Of a stretch of DNA of 64,000 bases, positions 1 through 10,031 are shown piece by piece. The position numbers and the translations under genes are program-made. The number at the start of each line of letters is the position of its first letter. The stretch's first letter is position 1. This stretch comes from Roridomyces roridus (taxonomy: Eukaryota > Basidiomycota > Agaricomycetes > Agaricales > Mycenaceae): the NCBI GenBank assembly GCA_029378245.1, contig JARKIF010000008.1:930001-994000 (forward strand), given 5' to 3'. A model generated the notes under the pieces. It made no database searches, was not told the DNA's origin, and was given only the letters and a program-made list of their open reading frames with translations.

Positions 1-1033
1 GTGCGCTGGCTTTTTGCTCGAATCCCCTCGTTGGCTCCGGTCCCAGGGTCGTATCGAGGATGCCGACAAGAACCTGAGCATCATCAGGAATCTCCCTGCC
101 GACCACCCCTACATCGTCGAGGAAAACGCCATGACGGACCGTCAGCTTGCTCTCGAGGCTGAAAAGACGCACGGTGGGAGCATCATCGCCCGGCTGCGCG
201 AGATTGGACTGCCAGGAATCCGCAATCGGTTCTTCATGTGCTTCATGCTGTTCCTCATCCAAAACGCCACTGGTATCAATGCGATCAACTACTACTCGCC
301 CACCGTGTTCAAGTCGATTGGGATCAAGGGCACCAACACCGGACTCTTTACGACTGGCATTTTCGGTATCGTCAAGAATGTGGCCACACTCATTTGGCTC
401 CTTTTCCTGATCGATAGGTATGGGCGTTATCTTTGCCTCGTCTTGCACGATTAACAATACCTTCGCGTAGGTTCGGTCGTCGTCGCCTCATGCTCGTTGG
501 TGCCGCAGCCGCCGGTCTTTGCATGCTCTACGTCGGCGGTTATATCGCCATCGGCAAGCCTTCTGCGACCAGCAACCTCACCAGCGGGGGTATATCTGCG
601 GTTGCGTTCATCTACCTTTGGACAGCGTCGTACGGCCCGACGTGGAACGGTACACCCTGGGTTGTGGCATCTGAAGTGTTCCCTCAGCATATACGATCTT
701 TGACCCAAGTATGTCGCCCTTGCCTTTCCGATTGAAGCTTGTGCTGACCGTGTTTGGCAGGCTTTGCTCTCCGCTAGTCAATGGTTGTGGCAGTTTGCCA
801 TTGCTCGTGCGACGCCCTACATGTTCAAGTCCATGGGGTACGGTGTCTATCTGTTCTTTGGATGTTTGACGCTCCTTGGCGGCGTTTTCGTCTGGTGTTT
901 CGTGCCCGAGACGGCCAGGGTGCCAATGGAACAAATGGATGAAATATTCGGCTTCGGATTTGCCAACTCTTATAAGAAGGACCCGGAGAATGCGAGCCTG
1001 GAGAAGGAGGAAGTGGAGCATGTGGACGCGTAA
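1..1033 (+). CDS. MFS sugar/quinate-type transporter, 5' partial
   Basis: This is the C-terminal half of a major facilitator (sugar porter) family permease, a plasma-membrane carrier for hexose- or quinate-like substrates. The frame is open to base 1, so the start lies outside the window. Exons are 1-417, 471-708 and 761-1033. Visible marks are ESPRWL after the sixth helix, several hydrophobic helices, an IDRFGRRR motif created by the first splice, a tryptophan-rich segment around WTASYGPTWNGTPWV, and the closing PETARVPMEQMDEIFG, the usual PETKG-like end of sugar porters. The cytosolic tail is acidic and lysine-rich and ends EEVEHVDA. Substrate cannot be told from this part. A second copy of the tail lies in frame directly after the stop and is listed as a repeat. 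Confidence 0.85.
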
Positions 1034-1120
1034 GCCATCTTCGGATTTGGCAACTCGTACAAGAAGGTCCCGCAGAATGTGAGCCTGGAGAAGGAGGAAG
1101 TGGAGCATGTGGACGCGTAA
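953..1120 (+). repeat. Tandem duplication of the transporter C-terminal tail, second copy beyond the stop
   Basis: Copy 1 (953-1033) encodes the last 26 residues plus TAA. Copy 2 (1040-1120) is a diverged repeat of the same length, 87 nt downstream and in the same frame, also ending in EEVEHVDA and TAA. The final 35 or so bases are identical; the earlier part carries several substitutions. Copy 2 is normally untranslated 3' sequence. Confidence 0.9.
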
Positions 1121-1279
1121 CGAATTGTAATGTACTGTACTTACTTGGGTTTAATGACTTTATGTATCGGCTTAATGCCTCTCTATTATTTCTGCGTGGA
1201 ATCTAGGACAATTATCGTTTTTTTTTTTCAATTTGGTCTGCTTGAAATTGAGCGTAACATCAACACGTGATGTCCATCA

Positions 1280-1297
1280 ACGCGTGACACCACGCGT
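1280..1297 (+). promoter_or_regulatory. Two MCB-type ACGCGT boxes upstream of DNA primase
   Basis: ACGCGT occurs at 1280-1285 and 1292-1297, 22-40 bp before the primase ATG at 1320. In yeasts MCB boxes bind MBF (Mbp1/Swi6-type) and drive G1/S transcription of replication genes, including primase. The assignment here is by sequence and context only. The same hexamer also occurs in the transporter tail repeats at 1026 and 1113, so chance matches exist. Confidence 0.5.
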
Positions 1298-1319
1298 TTG
1301 TGACTTACTTTCCACCACC

Positions 1320-2952
1320 ATGTTCAAGATCGAGGCACGCGACGACCCCAAGAGCCAAGTGCAGCTCCACGAACTCGAATATCCACACAGACTCAATTTC
1401 TACGACAAACCGCCCCTATACGACGTGTCTATCGAGGAATTCGAGACGTCGGCGCTCGACAGGCTTCGCATCCTCGCAGAGATCGAGTCCTCCAGGGTGC
1501 GCAATCGCTCCTGGGAGGAAACGAAAAAAGTCACAGGGGACCAATGCGACAAGTATCTTCAACTCAAGTCAACGTTGGCAGTCGGGGTGGATAGGGATGC
1601 ACAGCGGAGGAAGGATCATCTAGGGCATTTCGTGCTGAGGCTGGCATTCTGTCGGTCGTGAGTCGGCTGTGCGACGTGTTTCCAATGCGCTGAATCTCTT
1701 ACAGCGAGGAGCTCCGACGGCGGTTCGTCCAAGCCGAGATGACGCTCTTCAAAGTGCGCTACGAGACAGACGCGAGCACCGAACGCGAGGCGTTCCTCCG
1801 CTCACGAGACTTCAATTGGGTCGCAGTGGAGCAGGCCGAGAAGGAAAAGTACAGGGAACAGCTCATTTCCTACCAGAGCAAGGGCGACACGCCGTTTGAG
1901 AACGACAAGTACTACAAGGTCAGGTGGACGCGCGTTCCAGATCTCGTCGACAAACGAAAAGTGTTTCTGCATGGGGGATGGGCGTATGTGCCCAGTCGGG
2001 ACCAGTCGAGTATTGTTTACGACGAGTTCCAGGCGCGGTTGGAGAAGGCCATGATTGTACGTGCCCAGTCGCTCATCCATTCAAATTACTGACTCGGAGG
2101 CGCAGATAACATCCAGATACATGCCACGTCTGGATGAGGACATGCGTATCGGTGGGATACTGGACAACTTGTCCCAAGGCTTCCTCGCTGGCGTGTCGGG
2201 CGAATGGAGTGCTTCGCCGGCGGACATGAATGGCGATGCCATCAAGGCCGAGATGGTCGATGAGCTCGCCAACAAGCATTTCCCTATGTGCATGCGCAAT
2301 TCGCACCAGAAACTGCGTATGGATCATCGTCTCAATCATTTTGGGCGATTACAGTATGGCTTGTTCTTGAAGGTGCGCGACATGCTATCCAATCCGTTCA
2401 ATTCTGACGAGTCGAATAGGTCTTGGGCGTTTCTGTGGAAGAATCTATCGTATTCTGGCGCAAGTCGTTCGACAGGATCAACGACGACACATTTAACAAG
2501 ATGTACAAGTACAATATCCGGCACTCTTACGGTCTGGAGGGTAAACGGGCGAATTACCCTGCCAAGAAGTGCGAGTCTCGTCCATACATCTTCTTCGCCA
2601 CTGAACATGTTTGAATAGCTGCCAACAAATCCTGACCTCCGGTGGCGACCCAGGGTGCCCCTACAGACACTTCTCGCCCGAGAACCTGCAATCCGCACTG
2701 CTGTCCACCTATGCGCCTCTAGGCCTCACTTCCAACGACCTGCCTGAGCTAATGAAGACGGTGAAAGATGGGCATTATCACGTCGCGTGCACACGAGTGT
2801 TTGAGATTACGCATGGGTCGAGCGGGGTGAAGAAGGGGGAGGGGGTGGGCGGAGGGGAGAGTGTCACCCATCCGAATCAGTACGCCAAGAGGAGTATGGA
2901 CTTGCAGAAGGAGGCGGAGGAGAAGGTAGCGCAGATGATGATAACTTCGTAG
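1320..2952 (+). CDS. PRI2: DNA primase large subunit
   Basis: This is the large, iron-sulfur subunit of the eukaryotic primase in the DNA polymerase alpha-primase complex, which makes RNA primers for replication in the nucleus. Exons 1320-1657, 1705-2056, 2106-2372, 2420-2568 and 2619-2952 give 479 residues, close to the usual 450-530. The N-terminal domain shows the family segment LEYPHRLNFYDKPPLYD. The C-terminal domain carries the four cysteines expected for the [4Fe-4S] cluster: in FPMCMR (about residue 291), NCQQI (about 370), GCPYRHF (about 381) and HVACTRVFE (about 426). The ATG was chosen because the family similarity begins at once. Two MCB-like boxes precede it. The tail after EITHGSS is glycine- and charge-rich and variable. 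The next gene starts 58 bp downstream on the same strand. Confidence 0.93.
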
Positions 2953-3010
2953 CCACCGTGGGATTATGTAAACATGGATCGATTCGCTCATCGCTTCCTT
3001 GCTCTTGACC

Positions 3011-3806
3011 ATGAGTGTTCAGAGGAAATCCTCAATGCAGCAAAAGGCTGAGGCTCTGCAGCAGTACCAGGACTCGGAGGGGCATTTCACTCTCGTCAGG
3101 TGTGTGGTTTCTTGACCACCAAGAACGTGCTCACACAAAATAGAAATTTCCGCCTCGCAGACTTGGTGACTATAATGAACGGTGTCTGCGGTTCCTTGTC
3201 CATATTTTCCTCAGCAAACTACCTCCTCACCAACGATGTCGACTATCTGTGGTGGGCGCTTGCCCTGCCCCTCGCAGGGCTCATGTTTGATTTTTTCGAC
3301 GGCAAAGTTGCGAGGTGGAGAAAGGAGAGTAGTATGCTAGGGCAGGAGCTGGACAGTTTGGCCGACCTGGTGCGTCGACTTGTTTCCACTGCGAGGGAAC
3401 TGAACTCAAGAACTGTTAGATATCCTTTGGCGTTGCCCCCGCCTTGCTCGCCTTTGTGGCAGGCCTGCGCACGTACCTCGACACCGTCATCCTCTCAGCA
3501 TTCGTTTGCTGCGGCCTCGCTCGCCTTGCGAGGTTCAATGTGACAGCTGCCATCGTCCCGAAAGACGGTGCGGGAAAAGCAAAGTATTTTGAGGGGCTGC
3601 CTATCCCATCTTCCCTTGCTCTTGTCGCCGTATTGGCGTATTGGACGAAGCAGGGGTGGATTGCGGGGCGGCAAGGCTTGCCGGGAGGAACCTTTGTTTT
3701 GTGGGGGCAATCCGGGGGGCGTGGAGAGGTACATGTTGTTAGTTTGCTGTGGGTCTGCTGGGCAGCGGCGATGGTCAGCAAGACGCTGAGGATTCCAAAG
3801 ATTTGA
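3011..3806 (+). CDS. CHO1: CDP-diacylglycerol-serine O-phosphatidyltransferase (phosphatidylserine synthase)
   Basis: The enzyme joins CDP-diacylglycerol and L-serine to form phosphatidylserine in the ER membrane. Exons 3011-3099, 3144-3369 and 3420-3806 give 233 residues. The CDP-alcohol phosphatidyltransferase signature is complete: in DGKVARWRKESSMLG followed by QELDSLAD the spacing DG-x2-AR-x8-G-x3-D-x3-D is exact, supplying the metal-binding aspartates. NFRLADLVTIMNGVCG upstream and SFGVAPALLAF downstream are typical of PS synthase rather than other family members. Several hydrophobic helices follow the catalytic motif. The second CDP-alcohol transferase of the window, PI synthase, lies 5 kb away on the other strand. 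Confidence 0.92.
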
Positions 3807-3900
3807 GACGAGTTGACTACGATACATACGACATTTACTGATCCCGACGCGGTACATAATGATTTACGGACTTTTGAACCGCCACCACCACTATCAGACA

Positions 3901-5248
3901 ATGGCTCGAGTCTCTTCCAAAGATGTCCACCGCCTCTTCCTCCAAGCAGTCCTCTCCCGCGGTTTTCTTTCCGCTAAACTCGCTCAAGTTCTCTGGGAAA
4001 AGTCGAGAGATGCTGTCCAGGGTGAGTCGCGTCGCCTCACGGACAAATGACATCTTGACGCGCGACGCGCAGCCGTAGGAGGCGACGACGTCGAACTTGC
4101 TCCTGCGGGAGACTGGGACGTATTTGTGCAGAGTTTGAATGACTCGCTCAACGCGCTAGACCTCGAGTTTCCGGCAATTTCAAGAAGAGATGACTGGGCG
4201 CGAGATGTACGCGATTGTACGCGTTCATTCAATAGTCTTTGTGCCTTTCCAACCAGCGAACAGGTCAATCGCAAGGACGACCCAATCGCTCAGATGGCTA
4301 CTGAGTACACGCCAGGAGAGATCGCTTATTTCAAGGCAATGGTCAGTGCTGCCGCTCTCATTCATTTTGTTCATTTTCACAATGACATAAACTAGGTCGA
4401 GCAAATCATGCTCGCTCCACGTCCAATCCTTCTCCATATCCTCCTTGGCTGCGCCTCCGCGAAGTCGCCGCGCTCAAACCAAAGTCGAATATGAGTAAGA
4501 CACAGGCTGAAGTTGTTCTGGCCAGCTTTGTCGCTCAGGGGTGGCTACTACGCAGCAAGTACGTCTCTTTCCTGCCAACGCGACGACCACCGACCACATT
4601 TGCAGACGCGGGCGGTACTCGCTCTCGACGCGCGCTGTCCTCGAGCTCTTGCCCTATCTCAAATCAACCTATCCCGACGAAATTGCGGAATGCACGATTT
4701 GCCTCGAGGTTAATGCTCTCCATTTTTTTCTTTTGAAATTCTGTAACGAACGACCACAGATGGTGACAAAAGGCGTAGCGTGTACCACCGCGCAGTGCCA
4801 GGCCTGCACGCACTACCACTGTTTCAAAAAATACATGCGCACACGCCGCCGCGAATGCCCTTCATGCAACAACGAATGGCCAGGCGATCAAGAGAAGTTG
4901 ATCCCAATTGGTGAGGCGGCTGCGAGAGAGGGCGACGATGGACGGAGGCGTGTCCGGAAGACGTCCGAGAACGATGAAGATGAGGAGGACGAGGACGAAG
5001 AGACGGGCGGTGAAGACGAGCCTTCACAACCGCGAACCCAACGCAGCCGCAAGAGTAAAAGCAAAGCTGCAGAGAAGATGGATGTGGACGAGGAGGAAGA
5101 GGAACCGCAGCCGAGGACCCAGCGCAGCCGCAAGGGCAAGGGGAAACAGAGCATGGTTGTGGACGACGACGACGACGAAGAACCAGAGGAAGATGATGAA
5201 GAAGACGACACTCCGGTTCAGAAACGTCGTAGCTCGCGACGGGGCTAA
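3901..5248 (+). CDS. NSE1: Nse1, RING-type subunit of the SMC5-SMC6 complex (with three apparent single-base insertions)
   Basis: Nse1 pairs with Nse3 and Nse4 in the SMC5/6 DNA-repair complex and has an NH-RING E3-like domain. Likely exons are 3901-4021, 4073-4216, 4264-4341, 4396-4558, 4606-4708 and 4760-5248, about 364 residues. Recognisable parts are the N-terminal winged-helix region, ATEYTPGEIAYFKAMVEQIM, KSNMSKTQAEVVLASFV, GRYSLSTRAVLELLPYLKS, and the RING with CTICLE, then cysteines and histidines in ACTTAQCQACTHYHC and CPSCNNEW. The tail is strongly acidic with two QPRTQRSRK repeats. Conservation jumps frame at 4168-4170, 4420 and 4454, each time by one extra base. The gene is therefore either damaged or carries sequence errors. 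A 44-nt intron at 4421-4464 would bridge the last two jumps but would delete conserved sequence. Confidence 0.85.
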
Positions 5249-5293
5249 TTCTCACCATTGTATATAACATCTCTCATTAGTCTATGAGTTCTA

Positions 5294-8200
5294 TCATGAA
5301 ACTACCCGACCGTCTGCGGAGGCGCCCTTTTCCGTGAAACCAAAGCGATCCTTGCCCCACACTTGTTGCCGCTTCTTGTTTCCCCTTCCTTCGCCAAACT
5401 CGGCGTTCCATTTCCGTAGATCCGCCAGGCTGCCCAAGACTTCAGACGAAGAAGGTGTAATTTCCTTGAAAGCCTTGTCAAAGTGGCGGATGTGCAATGT
5501 TCGTGGAACTGTTGTGGGGGGAGGAGGAACCGCGCCATCTTCCGCTGTGGCAGAGGAAGAGTCCGTTGCCGCAGCAGTCGACCACGGAACAACGACGTTT
5601 TCTTTGACGGCGTCGAGCGCAGCAGCCACACAAAGATCTGAACAAAGTCAGGAAAGCGCTGCAAGACCAAAAAGATTGTCGCACGTTTGAGGTCTGATCC
5701 AGAAAAGCTCTCGGTTTTTTTTTGGCAAGACTCTTGAGATCAAGGTCAGGACCCAAGGTCTCGTCTCGCAGGAGAATTTTGAGAATCTCTGAAGAGAGAG
5801 TGAGCGGTGATTCTTCTCGGTCAACACTCACAAACCTTCGCGTTCGGGTTCTCCAGGCAAATCAACCAAGAGCCGTCGTGGAAGTCGTCGCAGAACCGCG
5901 TCATCCAAATCGAATGGACGATTGGTCGCGCCAATAACAATCACCCCATCCTCTTTCGCTGACCTCAGGCCGTCCATTTCTGGCAAAGGGATGAGTGTAC
6001 AAAGAATAACATAGCAGAGGGTGAGAGACTGACCTTGCATAAATTCGGTGAGCACGCCGCGGTGAGCCGATGTGCTACTGGTCTCACGGCCGGAGACTCT
6101 AGCGCCTAGCAGAGCATCAATCTCATCCAGGAAGACGACACACGGAGCTAGTCGCCTGGCGATAGAGAAGACAGCTTTCACAAGCTTCTCGCCCTCGCCG
6201 ACGTACTAGTATTGCGATGAGATGTAGCGTAGAAAAAGAACATCGCTTTCTCACCATGTCCATGACATCGGAAGGAGAGATGGCCATCATCCGACAGCCA
6301 GCCTCTTTAGCAAGAGCACGAACGACGAGTGTCTTTCCGGTACCAGGAGGCCCGAAAAGAAGGCAACCCGTCATGCCATGCTCCTTGAGAATGCCCTGCT
6401 GGAATGCCTCGGGGTGCAACAGAGGGAGCGACACGATGGTTCGTACGGCGTCGATGGTGTGTGCGGGTAAATGCACTTGACTGAACGAAGTCGGCATGGA
6501 GGCTGTCGCAGGTCTAGAGCTGTAAATCAAGTCTGCAATGAGAGCGCACCTGCATTGACGATGCATGGCAACAACCGCCGTTCATGAGAGTCCAGGTTGG
6601 GGTCGCTCTTCAGACGCTCCACGACTTCGTCCACTTCTCCACTCTCAAGAGGGCCGTCCTGGGTGTCGTCTTCGTGTTCAGATTTGGCCGCTTCTTTCAT
6701 CCAGGCTTTGCGCGAATTGCGACTGGCCCAGTGAGCTGACCAAGCCTCATCGATCCCTGGCCAACTAACAGGAGTAGCATCCAGCGTTCGTTCTGCGTTG
6801 CCAGTAGTCGCCACAGCCCGACCAACAGCCCGGTCTGCGATTGCTCGGACGGTGGGCCATACCTCAATTCTGTTTCCCCAGTCCTCCCACATGACTTTGG
6901 CATCCTTCACTTCGTCCCGCGAAACTCCGCTGGCAGCAGCTTCTGGGTCGACCGTACCACCAATGGCCCCGACACCCATCCGGATGGTGAGTTCATTTAT
7001 CTCGCGCCGTCGTTTGACTCGGCAATTCCGTTCCTCAACAAGCGAGCGAGTTCTTGGGACCAGAACGGAGGTTCTGAAAAAGAGTGAATCCACTTCGGCG
7101 CCATTCTCCTGGTCACCACTCTGGTTAGGATGCGCCAGCATCGGGTTAGAGCCCCCAATTATGATGAACCCGGGCCCATTCTCGCCCACGGTGGGGCCAT
7201 CTGCGGAAGATGACAATTTGGGCAAGTCCTCTTGGAGACTTTCTCCCTTTTCCCATCGCCGTAGACGTTCACGAAGGCGCCTCTCCCTCGCTTTGTCACT
7301 AATTTCATCCTCACTCCAATTCGCATCGTAAGATCTCGTGGAGCTGGTGATCGGACGCTGCATCGAGTGCGATATTGGGGGTTGGACGGCGGAGTTTGGA
7401 GGAACAAGTGCTGGTGTCATCCCGAAAATAATGGTGACGGGATAACTTATTGGTGCTGAGGACCGGGCGGCTGTTCGGCGTCGGCGGGCACGAACAGAGG
7501 AAACAAGCGGTGGATACCACGCAGATGACGACGGAGCCAGGGTGGGGAAATCTTGAATAAAAAAATAAACCAAGCGAAATGCAGGATGAAATGCAAAATT
7601 TACCCCTGATATACACTAGTCGAGGTCGGGGTCTCTCTGCGTCAGCTTTGTCCGGTGACGAAGTGTTCACTAGCGTATCGAAGAAGACCTTGACCTTGCT
7701 CGGTGGACCACTGCGTCGTACTGGCGTCGATACAAGGGACCGCCCGGACTGCGGACTTAGCAACGTCAACGTCATTTGCGGCAACGAAGAGGTTAGAGAG
7801 GTCTCTCCGTCATCATCCTCTTCGTCGGGTGCAAACGGTCCGGAACCGGAAGACTGCGAAGGTCGAAAGTGCAGGGGATTCCGAGGTAGGTGAAGTGAAT
7901 TGGCAGCTGTGGAATTGTTAGAAATTTACAAGACAAAACTTTTGGATACGCACCTTTGCCGAACGCGCCCCATTCGCCTGCCGCCAATTGCACAGCATCC
8001 AGCACCAGGACTTCAGAGTCTGTGCGACGCGCAATTTCGCGTACAGTCTCGTCTATGACATAGTCTCCTCCTTCTAAGATGGGCGTTAGGCCTCGTGAAG
8101 CATGGTAGAGAAGTGAATATTCACCTATCGGGCAGTAGAGGGCCAGTGTTGGTTCCAATAATGGACCAATGGACGGGGGGTAGGTGGCGCGATGTTGTGT

Positions 8201-8683
8201 TTGAGGGTGCAAAGTGATTTGCAAGTTGTAGAGGGCTTCCTCCAAAATTTCAGGCGGCGGTAACGCATGACTCGATGGGCCTGGCTCAGACTCGGGCTGC
8301 CAAAGAATGTCTGCCGCTAGACCGTCGGGCAACTCGAGAGGTTCCTCTGGGTCTTTGGGGAGCGTTTTCGCCTTGCGCCTTGTTTTCTCCGGCTCATCTG
8401 GGGGAGTGTCCGGCGGGCTTGAGGCATTGACGGAAGGTGGTTCTGAGACACCGGCCGGAGATTCTACAGCTTGGGCCTCGTTGGCCGAGACGGGTGTGGT
8501 AGAAGAAGATGAGAGGCGTTTGCCAACGACAGACGGTCTTGACGGTGGGTTGTTCCTCGCCGACGACCTGGCGACGTGTGGCTTGACGAGGGACCGCGCG
8601 AGTGGAACGGTGGACGCCTTGAGAAGTAACCTTGAGCGTTGGATAAACGCTTGGGAGCGCATGCAGAGAGCTCGCCGCCACAC
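5294..8683 (-). CDS. Mitochondrial-type AAA ATPase (large MSP1/spastin-like)
   Basis: This is a protein of about 1,000 residues with one C-terminal AAA domain. Exons on the minus strand run 8683-8125, 8073-7954, 7906-7604, 7551-6550, 6502-6255, 6205-6034, 5979-5836, 5788-5685 and 5637-5294. The N-terminus ([20 protein letters not shown]) is basic and free of acids, like a mitochondrial presequence. The AAA core shows Walker A GPPGTGKT, Walker [13 protein letters not shown], sensor-1 [16 protein letters not shown] and the second-region arginines. The C-terminus ends with the WNAEFGEG and WGKDRFGF segments that I associate with fungal mitochondrial AAA proteins. Family known; exact role unknown. 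A nine-A tract (5723-5715) sits where LAKK passes into [10 protein letters not shown] and breaks the frame. The 51-nt intron 8124-8074 is open in frame and could be retained. Confidence 0.83.
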
Positions 8684-8779
8684 GCGTTCGCCGTTCAGGT
8701 CAAAAATTGATCGCTTGAATCAGACGCGTATGTATTGGCAGTAGAATAAAAATTAATGTAGTGTATTTCCGCCCCGTCC

Positions 8780-9811
8780 TTATATCTTCTTCTTCTTTAG
8801 ACTCTCCTTGCGAGCCTCTTGTCTCTCCTTTATGTCGACTCCGACGAGGATTTTCGACGCCTTCCATAGTTGGACGACGTTGACGAAATTCTTCAGGGCG
8901 AACACTGGGAAGCTGAGCAGGGCAAAGAACTGCGCGTAGGTCAACGCAGCAGCCCAGGACTGCAGTAAAGGAGGCAAGGGCAATGCGGGAATCCAGCGTA
9001 TCAGATCAACGGCCATGGGCCTGACGGTCCATTTCATGAGCTGTGCACACGATTAGCAGGCATCCAGGGTATAGAAAGATACCCTACATAAAGAGAAACG
9101 AAGAATAATTCATTTCCAGCGCAGCAAATGAACAAAGTCAACTGAAAGCTGCTGAGTCAACGGAACACCGGCTCGGGTGGGACACGTACTGGGTTGTTGT
9201 AGTAAGCCCATAGAATCCAGCTAACCTCACCACGGACCATTTTGTGACTGCGCTGGCCAGTTACAAGAGAGCTAAATGAAGCGGTAAGGATAGACCAAGG
9301 GTGATACACGATACCACGCGCACCTGTACATATGCATGTAGTGGCTGCTGAAATCTAGTGCGATGAGGAACTGAAACCACAACGCGTAATCCGGGTAAGC
9401 GGAGGCCAGATAACACAGGAGACAAGACGTCGTGCATCTGAGCGAAATTTGAGTGTCGAAAACGCGTGCGAGAGCAAGAAGCGCACCGGTCGGTGACCAT
9501 GTCGAGGACGGCGCCAAACTTGGACGTTTGGTTCAGAGCGCGCGCAGCCTGGCCGTCCACAGCATCGAGCAGACACGAAACGCAGTAGGCAATCGTGCAA
9601 TAGATAGGATGGTAGCTCATGAAATGCAGGGACAAGCCGGCGAGAATGATACGAGTATAACCTGCAGGCACTCGTCAAGAGGCGTGAAACTATTGACAGG
9701 AGGCCACTCGCCAATGAGGTTGGGAACGAAGAGGAAGACGTTCTCGGATTGGGCGGTGGCCAGGTCGAGAGCCTCCTCAGCATCTATATCCAAGCTTCGT
9801 CGGGGCGGCAT
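8780..9811 (-). CDS. PIS1: CDP-diacylglycerol-inositol 3-phosphatidyltransferase (phosphatidylinositol synthase)
   Basis: The enzyme makes phosphatidylinositol from CDP-diacylglycerol and myo-inositol in the ER. Exons 9811-9712, 9661-9487, 9437-9324, 9271-9190, 9141-9088 and 9040-8780 give 261 residues; an alternative ATG at 9829 would add six. The CDP-alcohol phosphatidyltransferase motif is present: DGQAARALNQTSKFG then AVLDMVTD, with DG-x2-AR-x8-G-x3-D-x3-D spacing. NLIGYTRIILAG before it and SSLVTGQRSHKM after it are typical of PI synthases. The first intron (9711-9662) appears to be GC-AG: joining there restores NLIGYTRI, whereas no GT donor does. The C-terminus ends in a basic ERQEARKESLKKKKI tail, a possible ER retrieval signal. 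Asparagine synthetase diverges 220 bp upstream. Confidence 0.9.
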
Positions 9812-10031
9812 GACGGGAGAGAAGAGCAAGAGCTAAATAACAAGCATCAGTTGGTCAGCGCAGCGTCGCCCAGTTTCCCTTGCATTGCATGCTTTCTTTC
9901 CACGTATAATGCATTCCCGACTCGTTTGGACCTGCTCATCCTCTGGTTGCACAGAACCTTATCTCGAAGCAATTTCAGCATGCATCATTCCGATCGGATA
10001 GGTAATCCTTGCTCTTGACTCGACTCACAAC
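9812..10031. promoter_or_regulatory. Divergent promoter region, PIS1 / asparagine synthetase
   Basis: These 220 bp separate the ATGs of PI synthase (minus) and asparagine synthetase (plus). Pyrimidine-rich runs occur on both strands. I recognise no specific activator site. Confidence 0.4.

Noticed and set aside
1031..1120. Programmed stop-codon readthrough of the transporter into its second tail
   Set aside because: The stop is TAA followed by GCC, a tight context lacking known readthrough motifs. A duplication relic explains the in-frame copy without recoding.
4165..4465. Programmed ribosomal frameshifting in NSE1
   Set aside because: Three shifts at unrelated sequences with no slippery heptamer or shared stimulator; the same kind of shift in unrelated genes points to sequence errors or lesions.
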